Positions 44,171-55,065 of a DNA stretch of 64,000 nucleotides are shown here, in pieces. A program made the translations under genes and the position numbers. This DNA comes from Okapia johnstoni (lineage: Eukaryota > Chordata > Mammalia > Artiodactyla > Giraffidae): NCBI GenBank assembly GCA_024291935.2, contig CM044312.1, positions 62,001 through 126,000 of the forward strand. Reading direction: 5' to 3'. Positions within the stretch are counted from its first letter, which is position 1, and every line of letters begins with the position of its first letter. The notes under the pieces are model-generated. The model was not told the DNA's origin. It saw nothing but the letters and a program-made list of their open reading frames with translations, and did not search any database.

Positions 44171-46420
44171 ATAGAGTTTTGCCAAGAGAACGCAAACATT
44201 GGTCATAGCAAACACCCTCTTCCAACAACACAAGAGAAGACTCTGCACATGGACATCACCAGATGGTCAACACCGAAATCAGATTGAATATATTCTTTGC
44301 AGCCAAAGATAGAGAAGCTCTATACAGTCAGCAAAAACAAGACCGGGAGCGGACTGTGGCTCAGATTATGAACTCCTTATTGTCAAATTCAGACTTAAAT
44401 TGAAGAAAGTAGGGAAAACCACTAGTCCATTCAGGTATGACCTAGATCAAATCCCTTACAATTATACAGTGCAAGTGACAAATAGATTTAAGGGACTAGA
44501 TCTGATAAATAGATAGACATTAGTGCCTGATGAACTGTGGATGGAGGTTCATGACATTGTACGGGAGACAGGGATCAAGACCATCCCCAAGAAAAAGAAA
44601 TGCAAAAAACCAAAATGGCTGTCTGAGGAGGCCTTACAAATAGCTGTGAAAAGAAGAGAAGTGAAAAGCAAAGGAGAAAAGGAATGATATTCCCATCTGA
44701 ATGCAGAGTTCCAAAGAATAGCAAGGAGAGATAAGAAAGCCTTCTTCAGTGATCAATGCAAAGAATTAGAGGAAAACAATAGAATGGGAAAGACTAGAGA
44801 TCTCTTCAAGAAAATCAGAGACACCAAGGGAACATTTCATGCAAAGATGGGCTCGATAAAGGACAGAAACGGTATGGACCTAACAGAAGCAGAAGATATT
44901 AAGAAGAGGTGGCAAGAATATACAGAAGAACTGTACAAAAAAGATCTTCATGACCCAGATAATCACGATGGTGTGATCACTCACCTAGAGCCAGACATCC
45001 TGGAATGTGAAATCAAGTGGGCCTTAGAAAGCATCACTACTAACAAAGCTAGCGGAGGTGATGGAATTCCAGTTGAGCTATTTCAAATCCTAAAAGATGA
45101 TGCTGTGAAAGTGCTGCACTCAATATGCCAGCAAATTTGGAAAACTCAGCAGCAGCCACAGGACTGGAAAATGTCAGTTTTCATTCCAATCCCTAAGAAA
45201 GGCAATGCCAAAGAATGCACAAACTACCGCACAATTGCACTCATCTCACATGCTAGTAAAGTAATGCTCAAAATTATCCAAGCCAGGCTTCAACAATACG
45301 TGAACCGTGAACTTCCAGATATTCAAACTGGATTTAGAAATGGCAGAGGAACCAGAGATCAAATCGCCAACATCTGTTGGATCATAGCAAAAGCGAGAGA
45401 AGTTCAGAAAAACATCTACTTCTGCTTCATTGACTACACGAGAGCCTTTGACTGTGTGGATCACAACAAAGTGTGGAAAATTATGAAAGAGATGGGGATA
45501 CCAGACCACCTGACCTGCCTCCTGAGAAACATGTACGAAGGTCAGGAAGCAGCAGTTAGACCTGGACATGGAACAATGGGCTGGTTCAAAGTTAGGAAAG
45601 GAGTACATCAAGGCTGTATACTGTCACCCTGCTTATTTAACTTATATGCAGAGTACCTCATGAGAAATGCTGGGCTGGATGAAGCACAAGCTGGAATCAA
45701 GATTGCTGGGAGAAACATCAATAACCTCAGATATGCAGATGACACCACACTTATGGCAGAAAGCGAAGAACTAAAGAGCCTCTTGATGAAAGTGAAAGAA
45801 GAGAGTGAAAAAGTTGGCTTAAAGCTCAACATTCAGAAAACTAAGACCATGGCATCTGGTCCCATCACTTCGTGGCAAATAGATGGGGAAACAGTGGCAG
45901 ACTTTATTTTTTGGGCTCCAAAATCACTGCAGATGGTGATTGCAGCCATGAAATTAAAAGACGCTTACTCCTTGGAAGGAAAGTTATGACCAACATAGAC
46001 AGCATATTAAAAAGCAGAGACATTACTTTGTCAACAAAGGTCTGTCTATTCAAGGCTACGGTTTTTCCAGACTCTTGAGAGTCCCTTGGACTGCAAGGAG
46101 ATCCAACCAGTCCATCCTAAAGGAAATCAGTCCTGAATATTCATTGGAAGGACTGATGTTGAAGCTGAAACTCCAATACTTTGGCCACCTGATGGGAAGA
46201 ACTGACTCATTTGAAAAGACCCTGGTGCTGGGAAAGATTGAAGGTGGGAGGAGAAGGGGACGACAGAGGATGAGATGGTAGGATGGCATCACCGACTCAA
46301 TGGACATTAGTTTGAGTACACTCCGGGAGTTGGTGATGGACGGGGAGGCCTGGCGTGCTGCAGTCAGTCCATGGGATAGCAAAGAGTCAGACATGACTGA
46401 GAGACTGAACTAAACTGAAC
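44171..46420 (+). mobile_element. BovB LINE with the most complete reverse transcriptase frame
   Basis: About 2.25 kb. The copy starts in the endonuclease C-terminus ('gagttttgccaagagaac'), passes a degraded linker, and then holds an uninterrupted 401-codon frame (44784-45989). That frame contains RT motif A 'FCFIDYTRAFDCVDH' (Asp near residue 217), motif B 'GVHQGCILSPCLFNLY' (about 273) and motif C 'YADD' (317-320). A base lost in the T run near 45910 and a 9-base deletion just before it shift the frame; the protein continues at 45872-46078. About 85 bases are deleted at 46069/46070, joining 'gtttttccag' to 'actcttgagag'. The endonuclease is missing. The L1 words tcaacatatttcgttaaaa (44142-44160) and tgaacatattttgaaaatt (46421-46439) look like an eroded target duplication. 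Confidence 0.93.
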
Positions 46421-46424
46421 TGAA

Positions 46425-47430
46425 CATATTTTGAAAATTCTTAGCAATGTTGTTTAGATTCTCTTTCTGCTTCATTCTCTCTCAGCTCTCCTTCCACAAT
46501 TACAATTATGGCCGTGCTAGATTTTTGCTGCTTTTATCCCCCTGTGACTCCTAACCTCGTTTTTCCATATTGCATGGTTTTGTTTCTTCATTCTTCATTC
46601 TATTATTTTTTCTAAAACATCTTTCAATTCCACTAATTGTCTCTTTAACTCTGTCTTCATTATTAATAATCTCATCCATTAATTTCTTAGCCTGGTTTAT
46701 AGTACTTTTTAGTTCTAGAATTTCCATTTGGTTATGTCTTATTTCCATTTCTCTGCCAAAATATCAACCTTGTCTTTTATTATCATTTTACTATGAGTGG
46801 CTATCTTAAACTCGTGCATCTCTAGTTACTGTGTATTATCTCTTTTATTTTTTCAATCACTTATTTGTCTCCTTGAGACAAGACTATTATTTTTTTGAGA
46901 CAAGATTATCTTTTATGGATGTGTGTTTTATGTGGGAAAAAAAACAGAATGCTTAAGGCCTAGGATGAAATATTTCTTGAGAGAATTCTTCTTTATTTTT
47001 AGAAGTCAGCTAGATTAAGAGCTATAACAATTCCAGAGCACCTTAATGTATTTCTAAGGATTGAGAGGATTTGAATCTGTCTTCAGCCCTTGCAAGGGTT
47101 GGTATATTTCTGAGCTTCTTTTGTAATGATCCATCAGGTCTCTCATTTTCTTGGCAGACACTATATTCCAATTTTCACCCCTCTTTCCCATAAAGGCTCT
47201 GCTAAGCTTTGATGTCTTTCATCTGCCTTTGCCGTCTCGGAATCAGGAAAATGTTCCTATAGAAAAAGCATCACTGGATTACTTCCTTTTTCCCAGTCTT
47301 GGCCCCATATCTTTAGCTCTCTGAGGCTTTCAAGCAAGTATTTTTATATTAGTCCAGCTTTCCTAGTTGTTGTCAGGAGGTTTTTTCTTATTACCTAGCC
47401 TACCACTAACAAAAGTGGAATTCCCCCCAA
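46425..47430 (-). mobile_element. Old L1 LINE, antisense (right part)
   Basis: The L1 complement resumes after BovB: 'ttcttagcaatgttgtttag', 'ctttctgcttcattctctct', 'agttctagaatttccatttg'. Confidence falls past 46900. Confidence 0.55.
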
Positions 47431-47599
47431 ATAACTTTTAAATGTAACTTGGGAAACTTTCAAATGTATTGCATGGTGATTGTATTAGTTATAAGATTCC
47501 ACATTAGCCACATTGCAGTGTTGAAAAAATACACTTTTTGCCCTTTGTGACAGAGACAGTCAATATCCATTTGCCCTTTAATTTCCATGAATAGGACAT

Positions 47600-47990
47600 C
47601 TGTCTCTTTTGATGGGTATATGGCCACATAAAATATAATCTAATTTTTCAAGTCTTTCTCAGACGTAGGTGTGCTGGAGTAATGTTTGGTCAATGGGATG
47701 TGTGTGTGATTTCCAGGCAGTGTCCTGAAAGGAAAGGACACATACTTTTCCATTTCTTCTCCTGTGCTACTATCTAGAATGGAGAAGCAATGGCGGGAGC
47801 TCCTTTCAGCCACCATAGACAATGGAGTGACCTTGGCAGTGGACGTCCTTCAGGACAACACAACAGAAGGAGAGGAGCCTGCCTCCCCGTCACTGTGGAC
47901 CCTCCTGCCGAGGTTCAGCTGACCACTTCCGGACTTCTGGGATGTTGTAGAGCAGTAAATATCTGTCTTACTTAAGCCTCTCTTGCTGTC
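47600..47990 (+). repeat. Ancient interspersed repeat, family not assigned
   Basis: 'ttggtcaatgggatgtgtgt', then 'ggcagtgtcctgaaaggaaa', and later 'acttctgggatgttgtagag' occur in the order of a common old mammalian repeat. I cannot name the family. The rest of 47431-48394 is unassigned. Confidence 0.35.
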
Positions 47991-48394
47991 TTTAACTTGT
48001 GCCTAAAATGCCTCCAGGGAGGTTATATATATGCTTTAGTTAAAAGAATACCTAATGAGTGATACGAATCACAAGTAATAATAAATTCACAGGAGGCAAT
48101 TAGGAGCCTGTAAGTTACCTGAAATTTTAGTGAGAGAGGAAGAATTTCAGTTTCACCTTGAATGAGGGATAGGATTTACATATGCAAAAAAGAGGAAATG
48201 AAGCAGTGAGCAGATGAAAGGCATATTGATGACCCGGTAGCTGACCGAACTGGAAGAACAAACGGCAGGGTTCTAGTTGAGGACCAGTGGGGGTATGTGG
48301 CTGGAAGACTTGGTTGGTATGGAGATTGGACAGGCCTTGAAAACAAGGCAAAATGACTGGATTCTATTTGCTAAAAACTTACAAAGAATGAACC

Positions 48395-48429
48395 TGATAA
48401 ATATTTAATTATTCTGATAATTGAAGTCA
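48395..48429 (+). repeat. 35-bp direct repeat, left copy
   Basis: A 35-base AT-rich word starting tgataaatatttaattattc and ending gataattgaagtca. It is repeated perfectly at 48674-48708. It borders a block of SINE heads and is best read as a target-site duplication. Confidence 0.9.
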
Positions 48430-48435
48430 GATAAT

Positions 48436-48540
48436 TGAGTGGGTATCCTTTCCCCTCTTCAAGGATCTTCCTAACCCAGGGGTCAAACCCAGGTCTCCCG
48501 CATTGCAGGTGGATCCTTTACCAGCTGAGCCACAAGGGAG
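48436..48540 (-). mobile_element. Bov-tA SINE head fragment, antisense (first unit)
   Basis: Only the linker and tRNA-like head are present: 'gatcttcctaacccaggggt', 'gtctcccgcattgcaggtgg', 'accagctgagccacaagg'. The BovB-like tail is absent. Confidence 0.85.
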
Positions 48541-48544
48541 TTCA

Positions 48545-48662
48545 GAGAATCCTGGAGTGGGCGGCCCATCCCTTCTCCAGCAGACCTTCCCCACCCAGGA
48601 ATCGAACCAGGGTCTCCTGCATTGCAGGTGGATTCTTTACCAACTGAGCTATCAGAGAAGAC
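48545..48662 (-). mobile_element. Bov-tA SINE head fragment, antisense (second unit)
   Basis: A second, separate head: 'gaccttccccacccaggaat', 'gtctcctgcattgcaggtgg', 'accaactgagctatcagag'. It is preceded by a short linker ('atcctggagtgggcgg'). It is tandem with the first and in the same orientation. Confidence 0.85.
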
Positions 48663-48673
48663 CCTATGAAGAA

Positions 48674-48708
48674 TGATAAATATTTAATTATTCTGATAAT
48701 TGAAGTCA
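48674..48708 (+). repeat. 35-bp direct repeat, right copy
   Basis: Identical over 35 bases to 48395-48429. A few bases upstream ('aagaatga') are also shared if a 6-base gap is allowed. Confidence 0.9.
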
Positions 48709-49640
48709 TCCAAGGACTGGTCCAAGCCATGAGTTGCCACCTGAGTCACCTTATTCGAGTATGCTCTGCATTAACACACTTGTCAAGAGTTTGAGAACTG
48801 AGATGAAGGATTTCCTGATCATGGTGTGGAAAACCACTCAAAAAATCCCTCAGAACTGGCAAACAGCAAGGAGAGCGGTCAGTGGAATCTTTGCCACTGG
48901 GGAGTCAGAAACCAAACCAAAGTGTTTGATGCAGAGGAAAATTATGATGATTTAAACATTTTTTCTACCCGTCCAACAGGTTTTATTATTACATTGCCAG
49001 ATGGAAAAAGTATTTGTTAAAAAAGTTCGCATTTTTTCCAAGAAGGAAACTTCATCAACGGAAACTTGGCTTGAGAGATGCAGGCAGAAAATGCTCTGCT
49101 TATAAATTTTACTTTGAAGCATAATCTCCCATTACTAGAGGTAACTGTGAAAACGGGTCCAGAAGAAAGCCAACTCTCCATGTAAAATATGCTGAAGGTT
49201 TTCCACAGAAAAGTTTCTTGCAGACATTTAAAAAAATTGACTAGGAAAAAGTGGAATGTTTGTTGTCATAAAAAATATGAAAAAAGGCTGGTATGTGTGA
49301 AATGGCCTATTTTGGAAATTATCACAACACAGACAATGCTATCATCTCAACTAATTAGCTTTTCCTCTTTCTCCTCAGTAACTGCCTTATGGCTATGCAC
49401 ACAGACTTGCGGAGTTTGTGTGTTGTGGTGTTTATATGAAGGAACAGAACAGACACAACAGTCATTTTCATGGAATTTTTGACAAGTATACAAAAATATG
49501 AAAATGCTTGCTTGGGTGATGAAAGGAATGTAATTTTGAACTTTGTTATGAAAAGCACTGCATTTGTAGGTAAACGTGAATACCCCATCTTAAATTTACT
49601 GTCAACCTCTTTAATAACTGCAGCCAAAGTAACTTGAGAC
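48709..49640 (+). other. Possible degenerate coding relic, unidentified
   Basis: The plus frame near 48826-49020 gives 'VFDAEENYDDLNIFSTRP' followed by 'TGFIITLPDGKSIC'. Another frame at 49189-49482 gives 'KKWNVCCHKKYEKRLVCVKW'-like text. They are protein-like in composition but interrupted by stops, and no family is recognised. A CAG acceptor-like site precedes the 'gttttattattacattgcc' block. It could be an old processed copy or chance. Confidence 0.2.
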
Positions 49641-50199
49641 AGAGCCCATTTCCACCAGAACTCTCCCCTTCCCTTATTCCAGAGTTTAACTGAGCATACA
49701 GCTGCCCGGGGAGCCTTCGCAGTCAGCTGGGGCTGTTTGAGGGCTGCTGGCTGGTGAAGGTGAGCAAAGGTGATGCAGACACCTGGTCCTGGGGGTCTTC
49801 GTCCGCCTCGCCCCGCCCCCAGGGCAGCTAGTCCAGCGGCTCCGGGAACAAAGCGTCAGCTCCAGGCTTCCCCCTGTCTGAGCCCCGCCTCACTTAACTG
49901 CCATTTGTCCTTCCAGGCTCTGGGGCTTCGGTGTGTGGGTGGGAGCAGGACTCTCCTCCCCCACCCCTCATGGAAGGAGGCCCTGGGCTTAACCCAGCCC
50001 ACCCACCAGACGCTTTAGCCTTTTCCCTGGATACACGAGAGTTTCCAGAGTTATAACGGGGGAGAGCCTGAAGACTGAAATGGAGAGGACTAAATCGGGC
50101 CCAATACAGTAGGAAATGGCTTCAGTTGCTAAGAAGTACTAATTTTAGCTATTTTCATAATTACTTTTTCAATTGTAAGTACGTGCTATGTTCTAAATC
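49641..50199. other. Unassigned, GC-rich at 49770-50010
   Basis: No gene is supported. The small frame at 49770-50018 is proline- and leucine-rich and shows no domain. Confidence 0.35.
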
Positions 50200-50390
50200 A
50201 GTGGTCCCCAACGTTTTTGGCACCAGAAACTGGTTTTGAGGAAGACAGTTTTTCCACAAACTGGGTTGGCAAGGGTGGCTGCGGGATGGTTCAAGGGCAT
50301 TGCACTTATTATACACTTCATTTCTGTTATTATAACATGAGGTCCGACTCAGACCATCAGGCATTAGATTCCAGAGGTTGAGGGCCGCTG
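50200..50390. mobile_element. hAT-type non-autonomous DNA transposon (MITE)
   Basis: The terminal inverted repeats are CAGTGGTCCCCAAC at the left end and, reading the complement of the right end, CAGCGGCCCTCAA. The internal 'agacagtttttccacaaact' and 'aggcattagattccagaggt' match the body of a known mammalian hAT-derived repeat. Flanks 'ttctaaat' (50192-50199) and 'ttttaggt' (50391-50398) agree at 5 of 8 positions, the size expected for a hAT target duplication. It has no transposase. Confidence 0.7.
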
Positions 50391-52810
50391 TTTTAGGTCT
50401 GATGTTGAACACTGAATATAAAAAGATGATTTCTGTACAAATCTGACCTCAAAATAGTAATGAAGATAGTTCATTCCAAGGAAAGAGCAGTTCAAGGAGA
50501 GGAGTGATCCAGTTTATCTTGGGTGGGGTGAGCTCATGGACTCCCTCTCAGATTGTAGGCCTTAGTATGTAGGTTTTGAAGGATGAGGAGGTGTTCGTTT
50601 GGCAGGCGAGTAACCCATTCCTGTTGTGTAAGTTGTGAATCCTGGGCTCAGCTAAGACTGAGGCTCAGAGAAAGGTAGGGTTCCCCGTGTGGTGCTGACT
50701 TTGGATTTTATCCTGAAGGTGATTAAAGCTGCTGTAGGATTTAAGTGGAGGAGAGAGAACAGGATCTCTGCTTTGGGAAGCACATCCAGGCGCAGAGTAT
50801 GGGATGGTTTAGAACCTGAAAACCAGGCAGGGAGCCCTGCTCTCAGGGTCCTCAGAGTCCAGGGAGATGAGAGCAGAGGGTCCCTGCAGCAGGGCTGAGA
50901 CTGTGAGGACAGAGGCGGGACTGGCAACACTTGTGCGTGACAGGAGACGGTGTGGGCAGGCTGGAGTCCTGGTGCCCAGAACGCAGGTGAGGAATCAGCC
51001 TCGGATGAGTTGGGGCTGAGACATCCCAGGGAGAAGCCGAGTAACACCAGGTGCCAACCCCAGCTGGTCTGTACAGGCTCCGCTCTGAATGCTCCACGTC
51101 CTTCAGCGTCACAGCCCTGCCCCACCCGGGGCTCTTGCACCCTGATTCCAGGTCAGAACTGAGGCGGGGGGACGGGTCCTCACAGAACTCCAATCTGAAC
51201 ACAGGCTCTGAGGTCGGTCTCGCCCTTGATCGGCACACACTTCACCTCTCTGCTCAGCAGGGGAGGGCTGTTGCTGAGCCCCCGGGCCCCTGGCTTGCTG
51301 CTGCAGCCACAAAAGGAACCATAGTGGTGGGGAAGGCAGCGCTGCCCCAGGCCAGGAGCCCTCAGAGCTAAGCCGACCCCGCCTGAGCATTGCAGCCGGA
51401 CAGCGTGGAGGGCACAGTGGAACCCGCAAAGCCATCTTGGGGGCCTGTTAACTTTGGCAGGAAAACACATGTGAAAAACACAAGAAAAACTTTGGAGGAA
51501 ACACACGTGTGACAAGGGGAAGAGAAACTTTGGTTCCTCTGGGAAGCTCTGCTGAGAAGCGGAGGAGAAAGGGAAGAAAGCCACCAGGTTGAGAGGACAG
51601 TTAAGAGTGTTTTACGTGCGCTTGACTTCCGATTTATCCCTCTAGGATGAAAATCATTTGAGCACGTTAACAGCCTGAGCTTAAGAGCGAACAGTGAAAG
51701 AAATGCTGAAGCCTCAGGAGAGAAGAGGGAAACCGTGAAGAGGAGGGAAGGGAGCCCGCGGGGAGGGAAGGTAGGGAGCAGTCAAGATGCTCAGCTGAGC
51801 TCGTGCGGCCCCCCCGCCCCCCATGGTCCTCCGAGAGACTCGCTCGTCGGCCAGCTGGAAATCCTGGGTGCTTACAGCCCCTTTAGGAATTGTAAGGGTG
51901 GGAAAATGTGGAAAGTGGAAAAAGCTGTAAAAATTGCTGTTCCTTCAAGTTTGGTATCTGTGACCTGTTTCAAGTTTACCGTTGCTCATGGGACAGAATG
52001 GGTTCACATAGATACCAAATAGCGGTTCGTGTATTAATCTGTTTTGTCTGGAAAAATTCAAAAGCAAATGAGGCCTTTGTGAAAATCCTCCTCTTTCAAA
52101 ACCAAACCAATACTTGCTCTATAAGTTCCTTGTTAGAGGAGGGAGGCTTGGGCACCCCCTGCCACGAATCATGGGCAGAGCAGGGGGAGGGTGGTCGGAA
52201 GACACGCCAAGGTGGGGCTGAAGGAACAGCAGGGTCTTGACAACAACCTGGTCCTCCTGGGTCTCGGTGGCTGGAAAGCCCTTGTTTTCATTCAGTTTTC
52301 CTGACAGATTTGTGCTGGTCTGCTCTCACTTTATTTCAGCCCGTATGGTTTAAACGGATGAGTTTTGCTTCTCTTCTACATTTCCAGCTAAATGAATTCT
52401 ATTTTTATCCAAGTGAAAGCTTACTGGTGATCAGAGTATGTCTGTTCTAGATGGAGTTCATCGCTGAGAGATTCCTTGGGTGGTCTCACCTTGGAGTCTT
52501 CAACTGCCGTCCAGGTGAGAGAGGGGATTCCTGTTGAGGGGTCTCTGAGCTGCTCTTCAGTCAGGCTTTATGGGTTGTTTCTCTTAAATACTGGAGAACA
52601 AGAGGTCCTGGTTTAACAAAACAAACTATTATATTAGGACCACTTGTCTCTGATTTTATGTTAACAATGTCTCTATTTTCTGATTCAGCCATGTAGTAAG
52701 TTTTCCTTTCAGAAAAAAAAAGTGCTTTCTGTTTGCTCTACCACACTGTGTGAATAGTCAACAATAACGTATGGGCACTTAAAACTTTCTTAAGAGGGTA
52801 GATCTCATGT
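50391..52810. other. Unassigned stretch with GC-rich centre
   Basis: 50880-51400 is GC-rich with several open frames in both directions (for example 50652-51140 -, 51180-51584 -). None shows a domain that I recognise. No repeat is assigned. Confidence 0.35.
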
Positions 52811-52822
52811 TAAGTATTCTTG

Positions 52823-53005
52823 AAGTTGCTCAGTCGTGTCCGACCCATGGACTATAGCCCACCAGGCTCCTCTGTAGGGATTCTCCAGGCAAGAGTACTG
52901 AAGTGGGTTGCCATGCCCTCCTCCAGGGGATCTTCCCAACCCCAGGATCGAGCCCAGGTCTCCTGCATTGCAGGCAGACACTTTACTGTCTGAGCCACAG
53001 GGACC
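52823..53005 (-). mobile_element. Bov-tA SINE, antisense, with perfect target duplication
   Basis: The tail at the left is 'aagttgctcagtcgtgtccg' and the head at the right 'ctttactgtctgagccacag'. Exact 11-base flanks taagtattctt lie at 52811-52821 and 53013-53023. The tail carries a short internal deletion ('ctctgtagggattctcc'). Confidence 0.92.
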
Positions 53006-53184
53006 TATTACCTAAGTATTCTTACCACAGTGAAATTTAAAAGTTTTATGTGATATTTTTTCAACTCAGCAGGAATTTCTATCCTTCTCTGCCTTTAAAT
53101 TTTTTCAGATTAAACTCAGCAGCAGCACATAAATTAGTTTTAGCTTTGTTTTATATTCTTAAATCTAAATTTTTTCCAAGCTTT

Positions 53185-53211
53185 CAACTTTTTTATTGTA
53201 CTGGGGTATAG
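53185..53211 (-). mobile_element. L1 LINE 3' tip, antisense
   Basis: 'acttttttattgtactgggg' is the start of a ruminant-type L1 complement. The rest of that L1 begins at 53830 after a SINE and a BovB. Confidence 0.5.
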
Positions 53212-53364
53212 TACCAGGCTCCTCTGTCCATAGGATTTTCCAGGCAACAGTACTGGAGTGGGTTGCCATTTCCTTCTCCAGGAGATCTTCCTGACCAAGG
53301 GATCGAACCCAGGTCTCCCACATTGTAGGCAGATGCTTTACAGTCTGAGCCACCAGGGAAGTCC
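53212..53364 (-). mobile_element. Bov-tA SINE, antisense, tail-truncated
   Basis: It begins inside the tail ('ccaggctcctctgtccatag') and ends with the head 'gtctgagccaccagggaagt'. The 8-base word tatagtac occurs on both sides (53207-53214 and 53365-53372). Confidence 0.88.
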
Positions 53365-53381
53365 TATAGTACATATAGTTG

Positions 53382-53829
53382 AAGCTATGGTTTTTTCAGT
53401 AGTCATGTATGGATGTGAGAGTTGGACCATAAAAAGGGCCGAGTACCAAACAATTGATGCTTTTGAAATGTGGTGTTGTAGAAGACTCTTGAGAGTCCCT
53501 TGGACAGCAAGGAGATCAGACTAGTCAATCCTAAAGAAAATCAACACTGAATACTCACTGGAAGGACTGATGCTGAAGCTGAAGCTCCAATATGTTGGCC
53601 ACCTGATGTGAAGAGCCGACTCATTGGAAAAGCCCCTGATGCTGGGAAAGATTGAGGGCAGGAGGAGAAGGGGGTGACAGAGGATGAGATGGTTGGATGG
53701 CATCACATAATCAATGGGCATGAGTTTGAACAAACTCTGAAATATGGTGATGGACAGGGAAGCCTGGTGTGCTGCAGTCCATGGAGTTGCAAAGAGTCGG
53801 ACACGACTTAACAACTGAGCAACGTCAAG
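53382..53829 (+). mobile_element. BovB LINE 3' end nested in L1
   Basis: From 'gaagctatggttttttcagt' to the tail 'cggacacgacttaacaactg'. It encodes the end of the C-terminal region ('VVMYGCESWTIKRAEYQTID'). L1 sequence lies on both sides, with 'tatagttga' before and 'aatagctga' after as a plausible eroded target duplication. Confidence 0.9.
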
Positions 53830-54499
53830 AATAGCTGATCCACATCGTTGTGGTGGTTTCAGGTGAACATCGAAGGGACTCAGCCGTACATATACATGTA
53901 TCCAGTCTCCCCCAAGCCCCGCTCCCATCCAGGCTGGCACATAACACTGAGTAGAGCTCCATGTGCTACGTAATCAGTCCTTGTTGGTTATCCGTTTTGA
54001 ATATAGCAATGTGTACATGACCCTCCCAAACTCCCTAACTATCCCTTCCCCTTGGCAATCATGAGTTCCTTTTCTAAGCCTTTGAGTCTTGCTGTTTTCT
54101 GAGTAAGTTCACTTGTATCATTTCTTTTTAGACTCAGTATATAAGAGATGTCACACAATATTTCTCCTCGTCTGACTTTCTTCACTCAGTATGGCACTCT
54201 CTAGGTCCATCCATGCTGCTGCAAATGAAATTGTTCCATTCTTGTTAACGGCTGAGTAATATTCTGTCATATATATATACACACCGCATCCTCTTCATCC
54301 ATCCTCTGTTGATGGACACTTAGGTGGCTTCAATGTCTTGGCTGCTGTAAACAGTGCTGCAGTGAACACTGGGGTGCATGGATCCTCTCGGGTCAGGTTT
54401 TCCTCCAGATAGATGCCTAGGAGTTGAATTATAGGGTCATATGGTAGCTCCACTTTTAGTTTTTAAGGAATCTCTATACTGTTCTGTGGCCCTGTCACC
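53830..54499 (-). mobile_element. Artiodactyl-type L1 LINE 3' region, antisense (left part)
   Basis: The complement of a younger L1 3' region: 'gtggtggtttcaggtgaaca', 'agtccttgttggttatccgt', 'ctctaggtccatccatgctg', 'gttgatggacacttaggtgg', 'gggtcatatggtagctccac'. It is interrupted near 54499 by unrelated sequence. Confidence 0.8.
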
Positions 54500-54803
54500 C
54501 TGACTTAATGCTCACAAACATACAGCGTTATGAACGATAGCGCAGGGAGAGCTTGTGAAAGAGCAACTCCCTGAGAAAATGCTGAGTGCGTACTTATTGA
54601 GAACTTACCTGGCATTCAGTAACAGAGCTCAGCAAAGCGATAGTAAAGCTTTGAAGATAACGGAGTTTGTTCTGTATGCAGAACATCTGCTGAGGCTGAC
54701 GTGTCAGCCAAGTTATCTATCTTAAGAGCATGAGAAAGGGCAGCTAAGGAAAGGGGAAGACAGGACAGTCCCCTTGAAAAAGAGGCAACATTTATATTCC
54801 CAC
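54500..54803. other. 304-base insert in L1, unclassified
   Basis: It begins 'ctgacttaatgctcacaaac' and ends 'ggcaacatttatattcccac'. It splits the L1 at a point where the L1 word actgttct...gtggctgtacc is present on both sides (54478-54499, 54804-54827), so it behaves as an insertion with a target duplication of about 22-24 bases. I recognise no repeat family, poly-A tail or long frame. Confidence 0.55.
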
Positions 54804-55065
54804 ACTGTTCTCCAGAGTGGCTGTACCAATTTGCATTCCCACCAACAGTGAAGGAGGCTTTCCTTCTCTGCATACCCTCTCTGGCATTTGTTGTCTGTGG
54901 ACTTTTTTGACGACAGCCCTTCGGCCGGTGTGGGGTGATATCTCAGCGTGGTTTCGCGACGCATTTCTCTAATGACTGGCAAGGGTGAGCTTCTTTTCAT
55001 GCGCCTATTGGCCACCTGTACGTTCTTCTGGAGAAAAGCCTTATTCAGGTCCTTCTGCCTGTTTT
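54804..55065 (-). mobile_element. Artiodactyl-type L1 LINE 3' region, antisense (right part)
   Basis: The L1 resumes with 'gtggctgtaccaatttgcat', 'cccaccaacagtgaaggagg', 'tttctctaatgactggcaag' and 'gagaaaagccttattcaggt'. Confidence 0.8.
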
